From assembly GCA_000729835.1 (NCBI GenBank), contig JFHB01000265.1, positions 1 through 38,071 of the forward strand: a stretch of 38,071 nucleotides of DNA. The letters run 5' to 3'. Shown here one piece after another: positions 21,335 through 32,078 of the stretch. Source of the stretch: Atkinsonella hypoxylon (Eukaryota; Ascomycota; Sordariomycetes; Hypocreales; Clavicipitaceae). Every line of letters starts with the position of its first letter. Positions within the stretch are counted from its first letter, which is position 1. The position numbers were made by a program, and so were the translations under genes. The notes beneath the pieces were generated by a model. The model ran no database searches. It worked only from the letters and a program-made list of their open reading frames with translations, and was not told the origin of the DNA.

Positions 21335-24300
21335 CTAGTTGTTGTTGATTGTTTTTTGTTGTTTTCGATTTTTAACTGTTTTTCGTTGCTTTTTGAGTTT
21401 TTTAAGTATTTTTGTTGCTTTTATAAGCTAACTAGAAAGCTCTAGTAACTTAATAAATTATTAATGCTTTTAAATAGCAAGAGGCTTAGTTAGGCTATCT
21501 GCTAGCATCTAATTTATATTAATATAACTAACCTTAGCTATATCTTTACGAATCTTTTCCCTAATGTAGTTAAACTTTAAAAGGGTGTGCTTAGTTCTAC
21601 TATATAACGTTAGGTTGTAAGCAGTAACTATAGCGCCTTAATTATTACACCTAATAGGAATAGAAGGGGTTAAAGGCAGCTTTATCTCCTTAAAAAGGCT
21701 GTAGAGCCACTCTAATTCCCTAATAGCTTTAGATAATGCATTAAATTCTGCTTCTAAAGTAGAAAGAGCAATAGTACTAGCTTTCTTCGATTTCTAGCTA
21801 ATAGGTTCACTAGCTAGCTTATATAGATAAGTATAGGTTGATTTAGAAGAGGTTTTATTACTAGCAAAATCGCTATCGCAATAACTAAGGAGGGTCTTAA
21901 GTACTTCTTTATAACTAATAGAACTATTAGAAGCTTTAGAAGAAGACCCTATAGGGTGTGGACTAGAACGCTTATAAATAATAGCAAAGCTTCTAGTACT
22001 ACTTAAGTACCTTAGGAGGTGCTTAGAGGCATTTAGGTGCTCTATATAGGGCTTAGCTAGGAAGGTTGATAACCACTAAACGGAAAAGGCAATATTAGCC
22101 CTAGTTAGCAACATTAGGTACATTATAGTGCCTATTATGCTCTAATAAAGCTTATAATCGGATTTTAAGAGAAGTTTTATAACTAGTTGCTTTAGAATTC
22201 CTAGCTGTATAGAGATAGAAGCTGGCTTAGCATCTAGCATTTTGAATCTTTCTAGGGCTTTAAGGATGTATTAAGATTAGTGGATTTTAATAGATCTTTT
22301 AGACCTATTACGGGTGATTTATACACCTAGAAAGAATTCTGCTGGTCCTCTATCTTCTATTGGATAAGCTTAATTTAGTAGCTTTTTAAGCTTATTAATA
22401 TATTGTAAATTAGGCCTAATTAGAAGACAGTTATCTACATAAGTAGCAATATACGTAGATGTAGCTAGGTTATAAAAGACTGCTAGGTCTAATATAAGAG
22501 GTTTAAATCTATGCTTTTAAAGTAATTCTATTAGAATTTGCTGCTATTCTCTAGGACTTTGCTTTAGACTATAGAGGGATTTTTCTAGCTTAATTACTTG
22601 CTCTTTAGAGAGCTTGTAATTACAGCTTTTTAGTAGCTTAGCTACTGATAGCGTTGCTTCTGCAAATTCAACAAATCTATCTAGGATTTCTATATAAATA
22701 GCTTCCTTTAGCTTGCTATTTAGAAACGCTCCTATAAAGTCGATTTGCTTAACTTCTTAGTTATTAAAAGCTGCAAGAGCTAATAATATACGCTAGCTAG
22801 GAGGAATACTAGTTGCAGCAAAGGTCTCTAGATAGTCTTAACCTTCTATTTGCATAAATCCCTTAGCAATAAGGCGGGCCTTATATTTAATAGGATTATT
22901 TTCTTTATCCTTTTTAAGCCTATAAATAAGCCTATTCTTTAGAACTCTTTAGCCCTTAGGTACTTAGTCTTTCCCTATAAATTTAAAGGTTCCAGCAGCT
23001 AATAGCTGCTTAAATTCGCTATAGGTAGCTTCTATCTAATGCTGCTTAGCAGAGCTTTTTAGGGCTTGCTTCTATATATTAGGAAGTTTATCCTTACTAT
23101 TAGAAGTAATAGCTGCTTTAGTTCTAGCCTTAAAGCATAGATCCTTAATTAAGGAAAATATATCTCCATCTAAATCTATAGCATCAGCATTAGCTTCAGC
23201 TTCTATAGGTTCTATATTAGCCTAAGGGGCTTCTATAGATATAGGGGCTTTAGGGGCCTCTACAGCTTCTATAGGGTTGCTTAGTAGAAGAGCTTGATCT
23301 ACAGGTTCTAGTGGATAATTCAGCACATCTAGATAACTAGGATAAGAATACTTAGGAGTATAATTATCCACTAATTGCTGCTAGTTATTGATTTCTCCCT
23401 CTAAAGGATTATCCACTATAGAACCAATAGGAACCTTAGGGATACCCTATGAAATAGGACCTATTTCTTCTATAATTTTAACAAAGCTAGTCTTTATAAC
23501 AGCTTGTTTAGAGGGGATGTATATTAAATATACATTAGAACCTAGTGTAGCTAAAAGTCTACTAGGAATAGTTCTTTTAGCTAGCTTCTGCAACCTAGAT
23601 CGTTGTTCTAAAGGAATTAGAACTTCGCAATAGGAGCCTATAGCCCTTATTTTAGTAAAATTAGGCTTATAGGTCCTAGAAGGCTCTAAATCAGCTAGAT
23701 ATAGCTGTTTAGGACTTAGTAGTTTAGTACTATTCGCAGTAGTATTAACTAAATCCACTATAGCAGAAAGGATGTAAGACTATAGATATAGAGGTAATTG
23801 TAACTACTGTAGGGTAGCACGTAAACGGTCTAGAAGTACCCTTATAGCTCTCTCTATTAGCCTATTCTGTTTGTAAATATAGGGGCAAGAGGTGCTAAAG
23901 TAAATACCCTTAGAAGATAGCTAAGCTTGCAACCTAGTATTGATTTCTGTACTACTATTAAAATAAAGGTGTTTAGGGTAGCAGTTATACTAGTTCTTTA
24001 ACTCCTTAAAGAAGCCTTTAATATAGCTATAGAGAGTAGAACTCTCTTTATTAGCTAGATTAAAAGACTACTTATACCGTGATTTTCTATTAACTAGAAA
24101 AAGAACTAGAGGCCTCTTATTATGCAGTATAGGCTCTATTTTAACGGTATCTCCCTCTATAATATCTAAACATCTAGGGGGATTAGGAATAGCACGCTTG
24201 CTAGGTCTTCTAATAGCTTTAGCTTGATTGCAAGCTAGGCAGTTAAAATCCTTTTCCTTAATTTTCGAAAAATCAGGAATTTCTTTAGTAATAGAAGCAG

Positions 24301-26677
24301 TCTTCTTTAGTAAAGGGAGTTCTATATGCTCTAATCTAACGTGCTAAGTAGCAGCTAATTCTAGGAGCTTCTTATAGGAAGAAGAAGCAGTAGGATTACT
24401 ACTAGAATTATTATTAGAGCTAGCTTCCTGTTGCTCTCTATCTTGCTAGATCTCTTAAGAACCACGGGCCTTATTTAAGGGATCTAGACGGCTATTTCCT
24501 CTAATATCCAGCAACTTAGGATTTAGACCTTCTAAATCCCTATTATTAGAAGGAATCTAACTAGGAGCCCGTTTAGGAACTAGGGCTAATAGCTCTATAA
24601 CATTGTTATTAGTATTATCTTCTTCTTTAAAATTAGATAATTCCTTAATACAGCTATATTCCTTAGGATTAAAACTAGGCTGTTAAGGGATTTAAACCTC
24701 TATAGGATAACTAGCATTATAACCGCCATTATAACTATTGCTAGTAAATCCTATATAAGAGAGATTTACGTGGTTTTTATACACTCTAGGGGTCTCTTGC
24801 CCCTTAAGCTGTAGAAAGAAACTATGCTTTTTAGGATTTAGAAGCCTACAGTAGCTTCTATTAGCTAGAAATAGCTGATTTCTAAGGAGAGTGCCCCCTG
24901 TTAAATAGTGCTTTAGACCACTAATTAGGTTGGTATCTAAACCTGGGCAATATAGAGCATCCTTTAGAGCTAAAGGCCTGTATTTAGCTGGATTTGTACT
25001 AACTAGTACCTAGAATACAGTAGTTCCCTGTCCTTTAGGATAAATAGGACCTCCTCTAGTAGCAATAGGCGCAGTTTTACCCTTTTTTATAGGCTTAAAA
25101 GTCCTAAAAAATGCCTTATTGTTAACTATATAACAGGTAGAACCTATATTGTATAGTAAGGAGTTTTTAATTATTCTATTAGAATAGTTAAAAGAAGGGG
25201 TATTATTACTAGTAGTACTAGTATCACTAGTAGTGGATTCTATATCTAAATCGTAAGAATTATTACTACTAGAACTGCTAGATTCACTATCGGAATCTAT
25301 AGTATCCTAGTTGCTAGTAGATAGGTTATAACAACCTATAGTAAAAGCAGCTTCTCCATCCTTATTCCTAGAGTTTTTATTACTTCTTCTTTAGCCCTTC
25401 TACTTCTTCTTATTCTTAGAGGCTTTATCTATATCTTTATCTTTAGAGGCATTAGAATCGTTAGAATTAGAATTATTAGAATTCTTCTTCTAATTAGGAG
25501 GATTCTTTCCTTAATTAGCCTTATTATTATTAGAACTATTAGAGTTAGAAGCTTTATAACTAAGAGCTTTAGATATAGAGGAGCTTTTATCTCTTTATTC
25601 TTCTAATAAATTAGCTATAAGGAACTGTAAATTTAGCATTTTTACAGATAGACCTTATGCTCTAGCAGCTCTAATAGAATATCGCTGCCTTTTAGCCTAG
25701 CTAGAGAAGGTCTTCTTTAAAGCATTAATATAATAATTTACCTAGTTAATTGGATTAATAGCTACACTATAGAGCTGTAATCTAGCTAGTAAATTATTAA
25801 ATTTAGCATTAAAGGCCTCTAAAGATCCCTTATAGTTCGAAAACAATAAGTTGTAATAACTAGTATATAGCGTACTACGTTGTATTTCAGCACTCTACGA
25901 ATATTGCCTAACTAGAACGTTATAGGCATCTACAGGGGACTTATGCTAGCTTATAGCAGCTTAAGGTCTAGATTAGCAACTATCTCTTATAATTATAAGG
26001 ATAATAGCTTGTTCTAAATCTACTAAAGTACTAGCTATACTAGGATTATTAATAAATTAAGGGAATCCTAGGGCCCTAAATTAAATAGTTAAAGCTTGCT
26101 TCTACTGTTTAAAATTTTTAGGGCCTTTTAGCTTAACAGCCTCTAGAATAGAGTATACCTTTTTATTTAACTCTTTTATAGTGCCTTTATTAAAAGCAAG
26201 CAGAAAAGTAGCACTATTAGAGGAACTAGAAGGTTTAGGGGCTTTAAAAGAGACTTTAGATGCTCTTTTAGAAGTAACAGGATCTACTACCTTAGAGGGA
26301 GACCCTATAGAGAGATTACCTATAGATGTAATTATAGTATCTAATTTACTTAGTAAATTAGCTATATTACCTTTATTTTGGCTTTATTTTGCTTTACTAT
26401 ACCTAATAAATCTATTTAGAGTCTCTTATTGCTTATCTATTTAAGCTTTTAGATTAGCTTAAACATTATAGACTTGCACTACTCTTTTAGAAGCTAATCT
26501 AGCTTCTTTTAGAGCCTTCTTAGCTGTATAATCTTCTTTATCGGAAGAGGAATCTACTGGCTGAGGGGGGGATCTTGCTGGACTAGGAAAGCTAGTAGCA
26601 GCTGTAGCTAGTGTACTAGAACTACTACCCCGTTTAGGGCTTGTGCTCTTTCCCTTGCCTGTTCCTTTTGGTGCTAT
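21335..26677 (-). pseudogene. Copia B gag-pol polyprotein, one frame of 1,781 codons
   Basis: The frame runs from 26677 (ATA replacing ATG) to a TAG at 21337-21335. The Gag start, protease, integrase and RT landmarks I checked are all in the same frame, so B seems to have no frameshift. Landmarks: protease YNIGST at 25153-25142 (DTG expected), HHCC finger near 24340-24220, integrase core from about 24170, integrase C-terminus open at 23758-23447, reverse transcriptase with YVDN (22441-22430; YVDD expected), and RNase H near 21900-21600 with SWKSKK- and STLEAE-like segments. The tail after RNase H is Lys-rich. An earlier in-frame TAG near 21437 could be the true end, or a mutated Trp codon. 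Numerous RIP stops make it dead. B is the best guide to the family. Confidence 0.93.
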
Positions 26678-27591
26678 TTTTAAGGATTTTAATAGCTAAT
26701 TTAACGCACTTTATAGCTAATTATAGCCTAATTACAGTGGAAATAGTAGTAAATAACAGTAACAATTCTTACTAAATATAGGCTAGAAGTGCCCTATATT
26801 TTCAGAAATTATACTGAGATTTTTCTCCAATTTCTTTCGTAACAGGTATAACAGGCTCTAAAGGCTGCATTATATCGCGATCTATATGTGCACACAATTT
26901 GTATAGCAGACTAGATTAACAAGCGGTCGCGAGGGGCATAAAACATAGGTCCTAGCTATTTTTAGCCAAAAAATTTAGGAGATTCTTCTCCAATTAGGTT
27001 CTAATAAATTAGTGGAGACCTAGGCACAGCTAATTTAGGGATATCCAGCTAATTCCTACTTTAAAATCCTAACCGGTGGGATTACTACACAAATTGATTC
27101 TGCAACTAAAAACATAGGAATATCTGCGACAAGAGCTGTTAGGCGTGCACTACAAATTATAGTATAGCCACTAACAGAGGTACACAGGGTGCACAATATA
27201 ACAACAACAACGAGCGATGCAGTGCAGCGCTAAGCTTATTTCTTAATGGAAATAATTAATTAGGCAGTGCCTAATAAAACAATTCGCAGTGCGAATATAA
27301 TGTGTGCAGATGTGTATATTTTAATGTTACGCAACAATAGAACCTAGCTATTAAGAATAGCTTCAAAAATGTGTATGCACAGGGTGCATAGAGTGCAGGA
27401 GGCACAGGGTGGGCAGAATGAAAACACTAGTATAGTAGCTGGCGATATGTGTGCAGCAGGTATTAATAGCTTCCAGCAAGCTACTAATAACAGCAATAGC
27501 TGCTAGCGCAGGTCTTAATATAGCTTCTAGTGGGTAATACAGTACACAATAGTAGATTTCAGCGGGCTAACAGCTTGCAGATAGGTCTTCC
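26678..27591 (-). other. Leader of copia B
   Basis: This 5' untranslated leader, slightly over 0.9 kb, is collinear with 16315-17265 of A. It contains CGCGA and GCGGTCGCGAGG motifs near 26870-26935, among the most CpG-rich bits in the window, which shows RIP was incomplete here. There is no gene. Confidence 0.75.
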
Positions 27592-27603
27592 GGGCTTATA
27601 ACC
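27592..27603 (-). promoter_or_regulatory. Primer binding site of B (initiator tRNA-Met type)
   Basis: On the minus strand GGTTATAAGCCC directly follows the 5' LTR, with CGGAAGACC after it. The twelve bases complement the anticodon arm of initiator tRNA-Met with one mismatch. Confidence 0.78.
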
Positions 27604-28297
27604 TATTGAAAATAATAGGGATTACAGAACTAGATAGAAGAGAGTAGTGGTCTCTTATATTTAGCACCTGTAATTGCTCCTAGCAATTATTATGTAGTAG
27701 AAGCAGCAGCGGCCTAAATTAAGCTATAGTGTATAGTATAGATTACGTAGAGGCAGTAGATAACTATAATAATAGTGGTATCTTATATTAAGAGCGCTGT
27801 AACGAACAAGTAAGGGTAGGATCTTAAATCTTTCTAGTCCCTTATAGACCTACTAACTATATTAGCGAGCTATAGTCGCTAGAAGGAGCTTGTAGGCTAC
27901 TTTATAATTTCCGCAAAAAGATTTACTATATAAAAACAAAAAAATCGACTTACAGCTATACAAACGAGATGCCTATATGCACAATTTAACAAATTCCACT
28001 AATAATAAGCAACCCTTATAAGCAACTCTATCTAACAATTATACTATTAGATAGCCCTAATTCTTCGCTTTTAAATAGTATACTTCTTAAATTTCTACTA
28101 TTGCTAGTTGTAGAGAAAATCGCAGTTAAAGTTAACTATAGGTTAGGCAACTTTGCCTTAGTCAATTCTAGATGTTTTGCATCTAGTAACAGCAATATCT
28201 CTACTAAAAATCAACGTAACAAGACCTAGTTAGGGTCACGTGATAGAGCAACTAGTAGGCATAAAAATAGGCTATACAGGGTAGCTTATTTTTAACA
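27604..28297 (-). repeat. 5' LTR of copia B
   Basis: This 694-bp LTR is equal in length to 20483-21176 and shares its subfamily features (AGATAGAAGAG and the CAACTAGTAGGCATA deletion). Differences between the two are few and transition-like, as expected for LTRs that were identical at insertion and then hit by RIP. Confidence 0.95.
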
Positions 28298-30409
28298 GGA
28301 ATAGGTTCTATTTCACAGGGCATCCCTAAGGTTCCTATTAGTTCTATAGTGGATAATCCTTTAGAGGGAGAAATCAATAACTAGCAGTTAGAAGATAATT
28401 ATACTCCTAAGTATCCTTATCCTAGTTATCTGGATGTGCTGAATTATCCACTAGAACCTGTAGAAAATTAAGCTCTTCTACTAAGCAACTCTATAGAAAC
28501 TATAGAGGCCCCTAAAGCCCCTATATCTATAGAAGCCCCTTAGGCTAATATAGAACCTATAGAAGCTAAAGCTGATGCTGATGCTATAGATTTAGATAGA
28601 GATATATTTTCCTTAATTAAGGATCTATGCTTTAAGGCTAGGACTAAAGCAGCTATTACTTCTAATAGTAATAAGGATGAACTTCCTAACACATAGAAGC
28701 AAGCCCTAAAAAGCTCTGCTAAGCAGCATTAGATAGAAGCTACCTATAGCGAATTTAAGCAGCTATTAGCTGCTGGAACCTTTAAATTTATAGGGAAAGA
28801 CTAAGTACCTAAGGGCTAAAGAGTTCTAAAGAATAGGCTTGTTTACAGGCTAAAAAAGGATAAAGAAAATAATCCTATAAAATATAAGGCCTGCCTTGTT
28901 GCTAAGGGATTTATATAAATAGAAGGTTAAGATTACCTAGAGACCTTTGCTGCAACTAGTATTCCTCCTAGCTAGTGTATATTATTAGCTCTTGCAGCTT
29001 TTAATAACTAGGAAGTTAAGCAAATTAACTTTATAGGAGCGTTTTTAAATAGCAAACTAAAGGAAGCTATTTATATAGAAATCCTAGATAGATTCGTTAA
29101 ATTTGCAGAAGCAACGCTATTAGTAGCTAAGCTACTAAAAAGCTGTAATTATAAGCCCTCTAAAGAGTAAGTAATTAAGCTAGAAAAATCCCTCTATAGT
29201 CTAAAGCAAAGTCCTAGAGAATAGCAGCAAATTCTAACAGAATTACTTTAAAAGCATAGATTTAAACCTCTTATATTAGACCCAGCAGTCTTTTATAACC
29301 CAGCTATATCTACGTATATTGCTACTTATGTAGATAACTGTCTTCTAATTGGTCTAAATCTAAGCTATATTAATAAGCTAAAGAAGCTATTATATAAAGC
29401 TTATCTAATAGAAGATAGAGGACTAGTAGAATTCTTTCTAGGTGTATAAATTACCTGTAATAGGTCTAAAAGGTCTATTAAAATCTACTAATCTTAATAC
29501 ATCCTTAAAGCCCTAGAAAGATTCAAAATACTAGATGCTAAGCCGGCTTCTATCCCTATACAGCTAGGAATTCTAAAGCAACTAGTTACAAAACTTCTCT
29601 CTAAATCCAACTATAAGCTTTATTAGAGCATAATAGGTACTATAATGTATCTTATGTTGCTAACTAGAGCTAATATTGCTTTTTCTATTTAGTGGCTATC
29701 AACCTTCTTAGCTAAGCTCTATATAGAGCACCTAAATGCCTCTAAGCACCTCCTAAGGTACTTAAGTGGTACTAGAAGCTTTGCTATTATTTATAAGCGT
29801 TCTAGTCTACACCCTATAGGGTCTTCTTCTAAAGCTTCTAGCTCTAAAGAAGTACTTAAGACCCTCCTTGGTTATTGCAATAGCAATTTTACTAGTAATA
29901 AAGTCTCTTCTAAATCAACCTATGCTTATCTATATAAGCTAGCTAGTGGACCTATTAGCTGGAAATTAAAGAAAGCTAGTACTATTGCTCTTTCTACATT
30001 AGAAGCAGAATCTAATGCATTATCTAAAGCTATTAGGGAATTAGAGTGGCTCTACGGCCTTTTTAAGGAGATAAAGCTGCCTTTAACCCCTCCTATTCCT
30101 ATTAGGTGTAATAATTAAGGCGCTATAGTTACTGCTTATAACCTAACGTTGTATAGTAGGACTAAGTATACCCTTTTAAAGTTTAACTATATTAGGGAAA
30201 AGATTCGTAAAGGTATAGCTAAGGTTAGTTATATTAATATAAATTAGATGCTAGTAGATAGCCTAACTAAGCCTCTTGCTATTTAAAAGCATTAACAATT
30301 TATTAAGTTACTAAAGCTTTCTAGCTAGCTTATAAAAGCAATAAAAACACTTAAAAAATCGAAAAGCAACAAAAAACAGTTAAAAATCGAAAACAACAAA
30401 AACAATTAA
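28298..30409 (+). pseudogene. Copia A pol, 3' part (reverse transcriptase, RNase H)
   Basis: This is the continuation of the A gag-pol after B. Removing B plus one GGAAT leaves the frame unchanged (integrase frame and RT frame agree across the join). Reverse transcriptase contains YVDN at 29327-29338, with the second catalytic Asp of YVDD changed to Asn. RNase H follows at about 29870-30250 with GPISWKLKKA and LSTLEAES segments. The frame reaches TAG at 30326-30328 and, if that was once Trp, TAA at 30407-30409 after a Lys- and Asn-rich tail. Stops at former Gln and Trp codons are scattered through it. Confidence 0.92.
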
Positions 30410-30439
30410 CAACAACTAGTTATATTTAACTATAACTAC

Positions 30440-30682
30440 TGTTACGGGATAATCCTACAGACCTGCAGATCACTAGTGCACGTGACCGCAATCATGTATA
30501 AGTAGTCAGAAGCAACACTTAGGTAGTCAGATTGAACAATTAACAATCATTCACCAGAACACTATTTCCAGATGCTCCTCACAGAAGCTCTTACGACTCC
30601 TCTTACGATTCATTGCATAACCTGTCGAATCCGACAACCCATCGTCACTTCCGACAAACCCACGTCAGATCCCACCGTAACA
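30440..30682 (+). repeat. Solo gypsy E LTR inside A (TSD ACTAC), nearly free of RIP
   Basis: This is a 243-bp LTR with terminal repeats TGTTACGG and CCGTAACA, flanked by ACTAC at 30435-30439 and 30683-30687. It is the solo form of the LTRs at 4544-4786 and 31836-32078, in the opposite orientation to them. It keeps many CA and TG dinucleotides and is the least AT-rich piece of the window. It lies in the 3' untranslated region of A, between pol and the polypurine tract; element B has the uninterrupted sequence at about 21300-21325. It should be among the latest insertions. Confidence 0.92.
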
Positions 30683-30815
30683 ACTACCCTAAAATTGCTG
30701 GAATTAGTTATGTTATTTAGTTCTATTATTAGTACTGTATTTCGTTAGTTAATTCTAACTTAGATATCCTTTAAAGGAGCTAAGTTGCTTGTAGAACTAG
30801 TTACTTCTTACATTT

Positions 30816-30825
30816 CTAGAGGGAG
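30816..30825 (+). promoter_or_regulatory. Polypurine tract of A
   Basis: CTAGAGGGAG immediately precedes the 3' LTR. The same ten bases precede the 3' LTR of B. It is the expected plus-strand primer. Confidence 0.8.
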
Positions 30826-31529
30826 TGTTATAAATAAGCTACTCTATATAGCCTATTTTTATGCTTGCTAGTTGCCTATTAGTTGCTCTATTACGTAACC
30901 CTAACTAGGTCTTGTTACGTTAATTTTTAGTAGAGATATCGCTGTTACTAAATGCAAAACATCTAGAATTAACTAAGGTAAAGTTGCCTAACCTATAGTT
31001 AACTTTAACTGCGATTTTCTCTACAACTAGTAATAGTAGAAATTTAAGAAGTATACTATTTAAAAGCTAAGAATTAGGGCTATTTAATAGTATAATTGTT
31101 AGATAGAGTTGCTTATAAGGGTTGCTTGTTATTAGTGGAATTTATTAAATTATACACGTAAGCGTCTCGTTTATATAGCTGTAAGTCGATTTTTTTGTTT
31201 TTATATAGTAAATCTTTTTGCGGAAATTATAAAGTAGCCTATAAGCCCCTTCTAGCAACTACAGCCCAATAATATAGTTAGTAGGTCTATAAGGGACTAG
31301 AAAGATTCAAGATCCTACCCTTACTGTTTGTTACAGCGCTCTTAATATAAAGATACCACTATTACAGTTATCTATTGCCTCTACGTAATCTATACTATAT
31401 ACTACAGCTTGATTTAGGCCGCTGCTGCTTCCACTACGTGATAATTGCTAGGAGCAATTACAGGTGCTAAATCTAAGAGACCACTACCCTCTTAGATATC
31501 TAGTCCTGTAATCCCTATTATTTTCAATA
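30826..31529 (+). repeat. 3' LTR of copia A
   Basis: This 704-bp LTR is the partner of 15599-16302. It starts TGTTATAAATAAGC and ends TTTTCAATA next to the TSD GTAAG. Its 3' half keeps more original bases (for example CCACTACGTGATAATTGC) than the 5' LTR copy. Confidence 0.95.
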
Positions 31530-31835
31530 GTAAGAATCATTACTACTAGAACTGCTAGAATCATCAGATTCTATAGTATCTTAGTTGCTAGTAGATAGGT
31601 TATAACAACCTATAGTAAAAGCAGCTTCTTCATCCTTATTCCTAGAGTTTTTATTACTTCTTCTTCGGCCCTTCCACTTCTTCTTATTCTTAAAGGCTTT
31701 ATCTGTATCTTTAGAGGCATTAGAATCGTTAGAATTAGAATCGGAATTCTTCTTCTGATTAGGAGGATTCTTTCCTTAGTTAGCTTTATTATTATTAGAA
31801 CTATTAGAATTAGAAGCTTTATAACTAAGAGCCTT
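31530..31835 (-). pseudogene. C-terminal Gag fragment of copia C
   Basis: On the minus strand this matches the Ser-, Asn- and Lys-rich end of Gag in A (about 18380-18690) and B (about 25560-25255), with runs of Asn and Ser codons and a KKKWKG-like basic stretch. It is the right-hand part of C after the A insertion, and it is cut at 31835 by E-right. It is only lightly RIP-mutated, unlike E-right next to it. The last five bases, GCCTT, are the expected TSD of E-right, whose other copy would be outside the window. Confidence 0.85.
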
Positions 31836-32078
31836 TGTTACGGTGGTATCCGACGTGGGTTTGTCGGAAGTAACGATAGGTTGTTGGATTCGACAGGTTA
31901 TGTAATGATTTATAAGAGGAGTTGTAAGAGCTTCTGTAAGGAGCATCTAGTAATAGTGTTCTAGTAAATAATAGTTAATTGTTTAATCTAACTACCTAAG
32001 TGTTGCTTCTAACTACTTATATATAATTGCAGTTATATATACTAGTAACCTATAGGTCTATAGAATTATTCTGTAATA
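31836..32078 (-). repeat. 3' LTR of gypsy E-right
   Basis: This 243-bp LTR keeps TGTTACGGTGG at its outer end (plus-strand reading) and has TAATA in place of TAACA at its inner end. About 31836-31950 is little mutated while about 31955-32078 is strongly mutated. Just outside, 32079-32092 reads ATAGAGGCAGCACT on the minus strand, a possible degenerate polypurine tract. Confidence 0.88.

Larger units (their letters stand above)
20483..28297 (-). mobile_element. Full-length copia element B inserted in A (TSD GGAAT)
   Basis: B is 7,815 bp long, on the minus strand, with two 694-bp LTRs and a perfect TSD GGAAT (20478-20482 and 28298-28302). It has the same plan as A: 5' LTR, tRNA-Met-type primer site, long leader, one gag-pol frame, PPT, 3' LTR. 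Its LTRs share a deletion of about 10 bp and an altered hairpin arm not found in A, C-linked or solo copies, so it belongs to a distinct LTR subfamily. It is younger than A because it lies within A. It carries RIP stops and is not active. Confidence 0.96.
15599..31529 (+). mobile_element. Full-length copia element A, split by B (TSD GTAAG)
   Basis: A is a Ty1/copia element on the plus strand with 704-bp LTRs at both ends, a primer binding site, a leader of about 0.95 kb, a single gag-pol frame and a polypurine tract before the 3' LTR. The TSD GTAAG is perfect (15594-15598 and 31530-31534). Taking out B (7,815 bp), one copy of GGAAT and the solo gypsy LTR with its TSD leaves about 7.86 kb, close to B's 7.8 kb. 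The domain order protease, integrase, RT, RNase H is that of Pseudoviridae. RIP stops, an integrase frameshift and catalytic changes make it inactive. Confidence 0.95.
6618..31835 (-). mobile_element. Copia relic C, the host of the nested insertions
   Basis: C is an older copia element on the minus strand, split by later insertions. Visible pieces are 6618-7482 (protease to pre-integrase part of pol), 15568-15598 (a short bridge) and 31530-31835 (C-terminal Gag). Removing D with one CTAGT, and A with one GTAAG, makes the three pieces collinear with the same region of element B (about 24370-25560). Its left side is cut by F and its right side by E-right, so its LTRs, integrase and reverse transcriptase are not visible. 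Confidence 0.9.

Noticed and set aside
23388..23633. Plus-strand open stretch of 81 codons
   Set aside because: It is antisense to the integrase C-terminus of B and is explained as a shadow.
30440..30682. The 243-bp repeat as a MITE or DNA transposon because of its inverted ends
   Set aside because: It has TG...CA ends, 5-bp TSDs, and serves as the terminal repeat of E-left and E-right, so it is an LTR.
3349..31529. Regularly recurring ~700-bp repeats as a tandem or CRISPR-like array
   Set aside because: Each copy is an LTR in its own context, with TSDs or adjoining element sequence, and orientations differ.
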